Shown in pieces: positions 5,616-8,511 of a stretch of 8,511 nt of DNA. The stretch is taken from positions 1-8,511 of the forward strand of contig JALSPX010000212.1 in assembly GCA_026985755.1 (NCBI GenBank), in the 5' to 3' direction. The notes beneath the pieces were generated by a model. It was not told the DNA's origin. It saw only the letters and a list, made by a program, of their open reading frames with translations, and did no database searches. This DNA comes from Sulfurovum sp. Lineage in GTDB: Bacteria > Campylobacterota > Campylobacteria > Campylobacterales > Sulfurovaceae. Each line of letters opens with the position of its first letter. Within the stretch, counting starts at the first letter, position 1. A program made the position numbers and the translations under genes.

Positions 5616-5690
5616 AACAACTCGGCTATCTTTTAGATAAAAGATCCGTAGCTTTCCGTCCCTATTTCACAATAAGTTTGGCTTTTTGTA
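5616..5690 (-). ncRNA. Cyclic di-GMP-I (GEMM) riboswitch aptamer
   Basis: The leader RNA of the barrel gene carries the GEMM core in order. First comes GCCAAAC, then a six-bp hairpin (5676-5671 / 5666-5661) capped by a GUGA (GNRA-type) tetraloop. GGGACGGAAAGCUACGG follows, then a second hairpin (AUCUUUU 5645-5639 / AAAAGAU 5634-5628), then UAGCCGAGUUG. By alignment to the Vibrio Vc2 aptamer, the ligand-contact G20 and stacking A47 are kept, and the usual G21-C46 pair appears as C21-G46, a covarying change that supports the fold. The closing P1 stem is short (ACAA 5689-5686 / UUGU 5620-5617), and the position aligned to C92 appears to be U. Class I riboswitches sense cyclic di-GMP and control downstream genes. 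The identification rests on motif order and covariation recalled from the family, not on a covariance-model search. Confidence 0.8.
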
Positions 5691-5694
5691 GCTT

Positions 5695-5716
5695 ATTATA
5701 CTAAAATTAAATTAAA
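5695..5716 (-). promoter_or_regulatory. Promoter of the riboswitch/barrel transcript
   Basis: A perfect TATAAT (5700-5695) is preceded by T-rich stretches repeated about every five bases (TTTAATTTAATTTTAG, 5716-5701), the pattern seen in place of a -35 box in Campylobacterota housekeeping promoters. A start near A5689 would put +1 at the first base of the aptamer P1 stem, an exact fit between promoter and riboswitch. It begins right after the response regulator stop (5717), with no terminator between them. Confidence 0.7.
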
Positions 5717-6436
5717 TTATGCATCTTTTTTCTGACGTAAAGAGTATCCCTGTTTACTATGTGAAACAATAGGCAATTCAGGATATGCTTTACGTAACGT
5801 ATACACCAAAGTACGCAATGCTGAATCTGCAATTTCATGATTTTCCCAAATCTCTTCAATCAACGTATCATATCTAACAATACTGTTTAAGTTTTCACTT
5901 AAGATTTCCACTAGTTTGCTTTGTTTACTATTGAGTTTCACCTCACTCTCTTCACAATACAATTTATGCTCCATACGCGAATAGGTATATTGTTCAGAAA
6001 TTTCAATATTCTCGATCTCTCCTGAACTAGCAGTTGCTTTATTTTCTGCTTCTTTCTGGTCCATATACTGTTTATAGGCTAACTGTATTGCTACTTCCAC
6101 ATCAGAAGATGAAAATGGTTTTGCAATAAATCCATATGGAGAAAGCTCCAAAACCTCTTGAAATGTCTCCGAATCATTGTGGGCGGTAATAAATATGATA
6201 GGTACAATATGATTTCGCAATATCTCTCTAGCCAACTGTATACCATCCATAGAACCTTTAATATTAATATCCATCAATACCATATCATAACTATTTGCAC
6301 GTATCTGTGTGAGTGCATCTCTTGCATTATCATAACAATCTGCTCGTTCCACCTGATATTGACCCAATATATCTTTTAAATATCTTTGTGTAATCACTTC
6401 ATCTTCAATAATCATTATTTTTTGAGGAAAATCCAC
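5717..6436 (-). CDS. Response regulator, receiver plus OmpR-type winged helix
   Basis: This 239-residue protein has a receiver domain at about 5-122 with an intact active site: acidic pair E11/D12, phospho-acceptor D56 in VLMDINIKGS, T84 and K106 in AKPF. A polar linker (about 125-148) leads to a winged-helix DNA-binding domain at about 150-236 (LNSKQSKLVEILSEN ... ALRTLVYTLRKAYPE ... SKQGYSL) like Trans_reg_C. The start is GTG (6436-6434), with GGAG about 7 nt upstream, and shares one base with the TAG stop of the kinase gene (TAGTG), so the two are translationally coupled and are almost certainly cognate partners. The targets are not shown by the sequence. The next transcription unit encodes an outer-membrane protein and then the Bat operon, both plausible but unproven targets. 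Confidence 0.93.
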   Translation of the reverse strand: MDFPQKIMIIEDEVITQRYLKDILGQYQVERADCYDNARDALTQIRANSYDMVLMDINIKGSMDGIQLAREILRNHIVPIIFITAHNDSETFQEVLELSPYGFIAKPFSSSDVEVAIQLAYKQYMDQKEAENKATASSGEIENIEISEQYTYSRMEHKLYCEESEVKLNSKQSKLVEILSENLNSIVRYDTLIEEIWENHEIADSALRTLVYTLRKAYPELPIVSHSKQGYSLRQKKDA

Positions 6437-7593
6437 TATATCTCTCCTTTTATATCAAAATAGACTTGTATAAGTGTACCATTATCTATACTAATTTCCA
6501 AACGACCATTAGGTAAAGAGACAGATAAGTCTTCAATCAATGTCATACCTAAAGATTGATGCTCTTTTTGTGTATTGAACCCTAAGCCATAATCTTTTAT
6601 ACTTAGCACATATTGTTCTTTATCATTTTTGAGTGTAACATCTATATGCTCATTCCCTACGCTATACGCATGTTCGATAGCATTACTTACTGCTTCATTG
6701 ACAATCAATCCTAAATTAATACTATCTTTAATACCCAGAGTCACATAGTCTATATCAGAAATAATGGTATGCTGTGTGACTCTTTGTAAATTTTTCAGTA
6801 TTCCTTCCAAATAGGTATGCATATCTACTTCATCATGCGATACCCCTTTATACAAATTCTCATGCACAAAACTCATCGATTTTATACGATCTACATGGGC
6901 ACGAAACATTTTCTTGTATTTGGGATCATCTACTTTAAACGATTGGGTTTCCAAAAGTCCCATCATCACTTGCATATTATTTTTAGTACGGTGATGCACT
7001 TCTTTAAAAAGTAATTTGTTTTTCTCTATAGAGTCGGTCAGTTGTTTTTCAGAATTGTTACGTTCTTCTTCCAAAACATACATGACATAAGCTACTACTG
7101 TGTATGCAACAAAAAGTTCTATCATGAGCGTTTTATGATAGAGCAATGTTATATATCCCATAGTAGCAAATATCCATAAAATCACAAAGCCTATCATAGG
7201 CAGTACTATCCAAAATTTACCTTCTTTATGTCCTAAGAAAAAAAATGAGACAACAGGGAGTGTAGAAAACCAAAAAAGAGAGAATTCAGCATTATAATCT
7301 GGTACAAAAAGGGTTATCAATAGGTATATTGAAAAAACAACGATGAGAATTTTTGACATACTTTTTATACCTAAATAGCGTGGAAACAAAAGATAAAATC
7401 CATATAAGGTTAGCATGGTTACAAGTTCAATAGTCGCTATTACGTCATAGTGATAGAGCCTACTTTCATAAAAATCAAAAACCATAATGATACTAGGTAA
7501 ATAGACTAAGAGTGAAATCATCACCGCTTTGAGCCTCTCCCTACTACCTTTTGGAAAATATTTTCCCTTTAGTATATTTGCTTCCAGCGTCAT
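6436..7593 (-). CDS. Six-TM HisKA_2-type sensor histidine kinase
   Basis: This 385-residue kinase has about six TM helices in residues 21-174 (roughly 22-41, 51-70, 80-98, 104-121, 127-147, 157-174), with only short loops and no periplasmic sensor domain. A short coiled segment (175-195) leads to a HisKA_2 dimerisation/phospho-acceptor box EVHHRTKNNMQ (H200/H201, the second aligning with the HWE-type histidine) and then a HATPase_c domain: N-box NEAVSNAIEHA (299-309), G1-box DYGLGF (334-339) and a G2-like SLGMTLIEDL (347-356). It would sense a membrane or intramembrane cue and phosphorylate the coupled regulator. ATG 7593 has GGGGAG upstream. A 38-bp gap separates it from mfd. A near-duplicate 22-bp sequence and a small hairpin with the ATG in its loop surround the start. 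The signal sensed is unknown. Confidence 0.93.
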   Translation of the reverse strand: MTLEANILKGKYFPKGSRERLKAVMISLLVYLPSIIMVFDFYESRLYHYDVIATIELVTMLTLYGFYLLFPRYLGIKSMSKILIVVFSIYLLITLFVPDYNAEFSLFWFSTLPVVSFFFLGHKEGKFWIVLPMIGFVILWIFATMGYITLLYHKTLMIELFVAYTVVAYVMYVLEEERNNSEKQLTDSIEKNKLLFKEVHHRTKNNMQVMMGLLETQSFKVDDPKYKKMFRAHVDRIKSMSFVHENLYKGVSHDEVDMHTYLEGILKNLQRVTQHTIISDIDYVTLGIKDSINLGLIVNEAVSNAIEHAYSVGNEHIDVTLKNDKEQYVLSIKDYGLGFNTQKEHQSLGMTLIEDLSVSLPNGRLEISIDNGTLIQVYFDIKGEI

Positions 7594-7620
7594 AACGCTC
7601 CCCTTTGTTATATTTGCTTC
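7563..7620. repeat. 22-bp imperfect direct repeat around the kinase start
   Basis: GAAGCAAATATA is perfectly repeated on the minus strand at 7620-7609 and 7584-7573, and similarity continues into AAAGGG, giving 19 of 22 matches for 7620-7599 versus 7584-7563. The upstream copy supplies the kinase ribosome site; the downstream copy is inside codons 4-11. Between them AGCGT (7586-7590) and ACGCT (7595-7599) form a 5-bp inverted repeat with the ATG in the loop. A 14-bp perfect palindrome (GGAAAATATTTTCC, 7553-7566) overlaps the second copy's end. Confidence 0.6.
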
Positions 7621-7631
7621 TATTTTAACAT

Positions 7632-8511
7632 TTACTTCTTCAAATATGCCATTGCTGTTGCAATAATATCATCATCATCTTTACTATTTGATTTAAGCAC
7701 CACTCTCTCTTTGCCTTCATCTCTAAACTCTATAAAGACATTTTCTCCATACGAAGAGACTTTGGAGATGCCTTGTTCACGGGCAAGGACTTTCATAACA
7801 ATGACGTCTATAAACTGTCTGGTAATCGTGTCTAGTTTACCAAATCTGTCTGCTATTTCAGACTCTATCTCATAAACTTCTCCTGTAGTCTCACATAGTG
7901 AAAGTCTTCTATAAAGTTCTAAACGTAATCTATCTTCTTCAATGAGCTCTTCATTCAGGTAAGCATCGATAGAAAGTTTCATATCAATATTATGTGCGAC
8001 CTCTTTATCTTGTCCGCTAAGCTCTTTGATGGCATCTTCAAGCATACGTAAATAGAGTGAATACCCTATCTGTTTGATATGCCCAGACTGTGCTTCACCG
8101 ATGATGTTACCCCCACCACGTATCTCCAAGTCATGAAATGCCAGTACTGCTCCTGAGCCTAAATCTGAATGAGACTCGAGTGCCAGTAAACGACGTTTGG
8201 CGTTGTCTGTCAGACGTTCTTTATCTGCAACCATAAAGTAGCAGTACCCCTCTTTTCCTCCACGTCCTACACGCCCACGAAGCTGATGCAAATCTGCGAT
8301 ACCGAAGTTATCAGCACCATCAACTATCATCGTATTGGCATGTGGCATGTGTATACCTGATTCTACAATAGAAGTAGAGAGCAAAACATCATACTCCCCA
8401 TCTTCAAAAAGCATCATCTCATCTTCTGTCTCTTTGGCAGAAATTTTAGAGTGAAGCACTGCGATACGAAGTTTAGGAAGTATCTCAAGTAACACTTTTT
8501 TCTTCTCTTCT
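7632..8511 (-). CDS. mfd: Transcription-repair coupling factor Mfd, C-terminal part
   Basis: The frame is open to the window edge, giving 292 visible residues of a protein normally about 1000-1150 long; only the C-terminal end lies here. It begins inside the second RecA-like helicase domain: motif V region STSIVESGIHMPHANTMIVD, motif VI QLRGRVGR (76-83 of the fragment), then the Mfd-specific translocation (TRG) motif RGGGNIIGEAQSGH (131-144) and the C-terminal D7 domain (SIDAYLNEELIEEDRLRLEL...). RecG has similar helicase motifs but lacks this Mfd-like continuation (GYSLYLRMLEDAI) and D7. Mfd removes RNA polymerase stalled at lesions and recruits UvrA. The in-frame GTG at 8495 is an internal valine, not a start. 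No terminator follows the stop, so read-through into the kinase gene is possible. Confidence 0.96.
   Translation of the reverse strand, partial: EEKKKVLLEILPKLRIAVLHSKISAKETEDEMMLFEDGEYDVLLSTSIVESGIHMPHANTMIVDGADNFGIADLHQLRGRVGRGGKEGYCYFMVADKERLTDNAKRRLLALESHSDLGSGAVLAFHDLEIRGGGNIIGEAQSGHIKQIGYSLYLRMLEDAIKELSGQDKEVAHNIDMKLSIDAYLNEELIEEDRLRLELYRRLSLCETTGEVYEIESEIADRFGKLDTITRQFIDVIVMKVLAREQGISKVSSYGENVFIEFRDEGKERVVLKSNSKDDDDIIATAMAYLKK

Noticed and set aside
7553..7566. 14-bp perfect palindrome as an operator
   Set aside because: It lies within the kinase codons in an A/T-run context and has no second copy; it is noted but not supported as a regulator site.
8493..8495. GTG as the start of a short helicase gene
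   Set aside because: The frame continues upstream to the window edge with coding-like residues (EEKKK), and the motifs are those of the middle of Mfd.

Overview
The window is AT-rich and every convincing gene lies on the minus strand. The low GC, T-rich promoter spacing, close gene packing and protein sequences suggest a Campylobacterota member, perhaps a Sulfurovum/Sulfurimonas-type organism. That placement is an inference, because the window contains no rRNA or other phylogenetic marker.

In the direction of transcription (high to low coordinates) there are three blocks. (1) 8511-5717 holds the C-terminal third of the transcription-repair coupling factor Mfd (cut by the window edge), then a six-TM HisKA_2-type histidine kinase and a receiver/winged-helix response regulator whose start touches the kinase stop. 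(2) 5716-4994 holds a T-rich TATAAT promoter, a class I (GEMM) cyclic di-GMP riboswitch aptamer, and a small outer-membrane beta-barrel protein. (3) 4993-1 holds a MoxR/Bat-type operon: MoxR AAA+ ATPase, DUF58 protein, a one-TM DUF4381-like protein, two von Willebrand A proteins (BatA/BatB-like), and the start of a TPR protein (BatC-like) with a very lysine-rich tail that runs off the window. Genes 3-6 of this operon are tightly spaced or overlapping and so probably translationally coupled.

The most notable non-coding signals are: the riboswitch, with a covarying G-C to C-G swap in its core and an apparently altered ligand-contact position; a 9-bp hairpin that buries the Shine-Dalgarno of the TTG-started moxR gene; a REPIN/BIME-like double palindrome between moxR and the DUF58 gene; and four tandem copies of a heptamer inside the signal-peptide codons of the TPR gene, which could make that gene phase-variable. 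No terminator is visible between the riboswitch-controlled barrel gene and moxR, so second-messenger control could extend by read-through into the Bat operon (inference).

No plus-strand gene, tRNA, rRNA, CRISPR array or insertion sequence is supported. No gene-free stretch exceeds about 125 bases.
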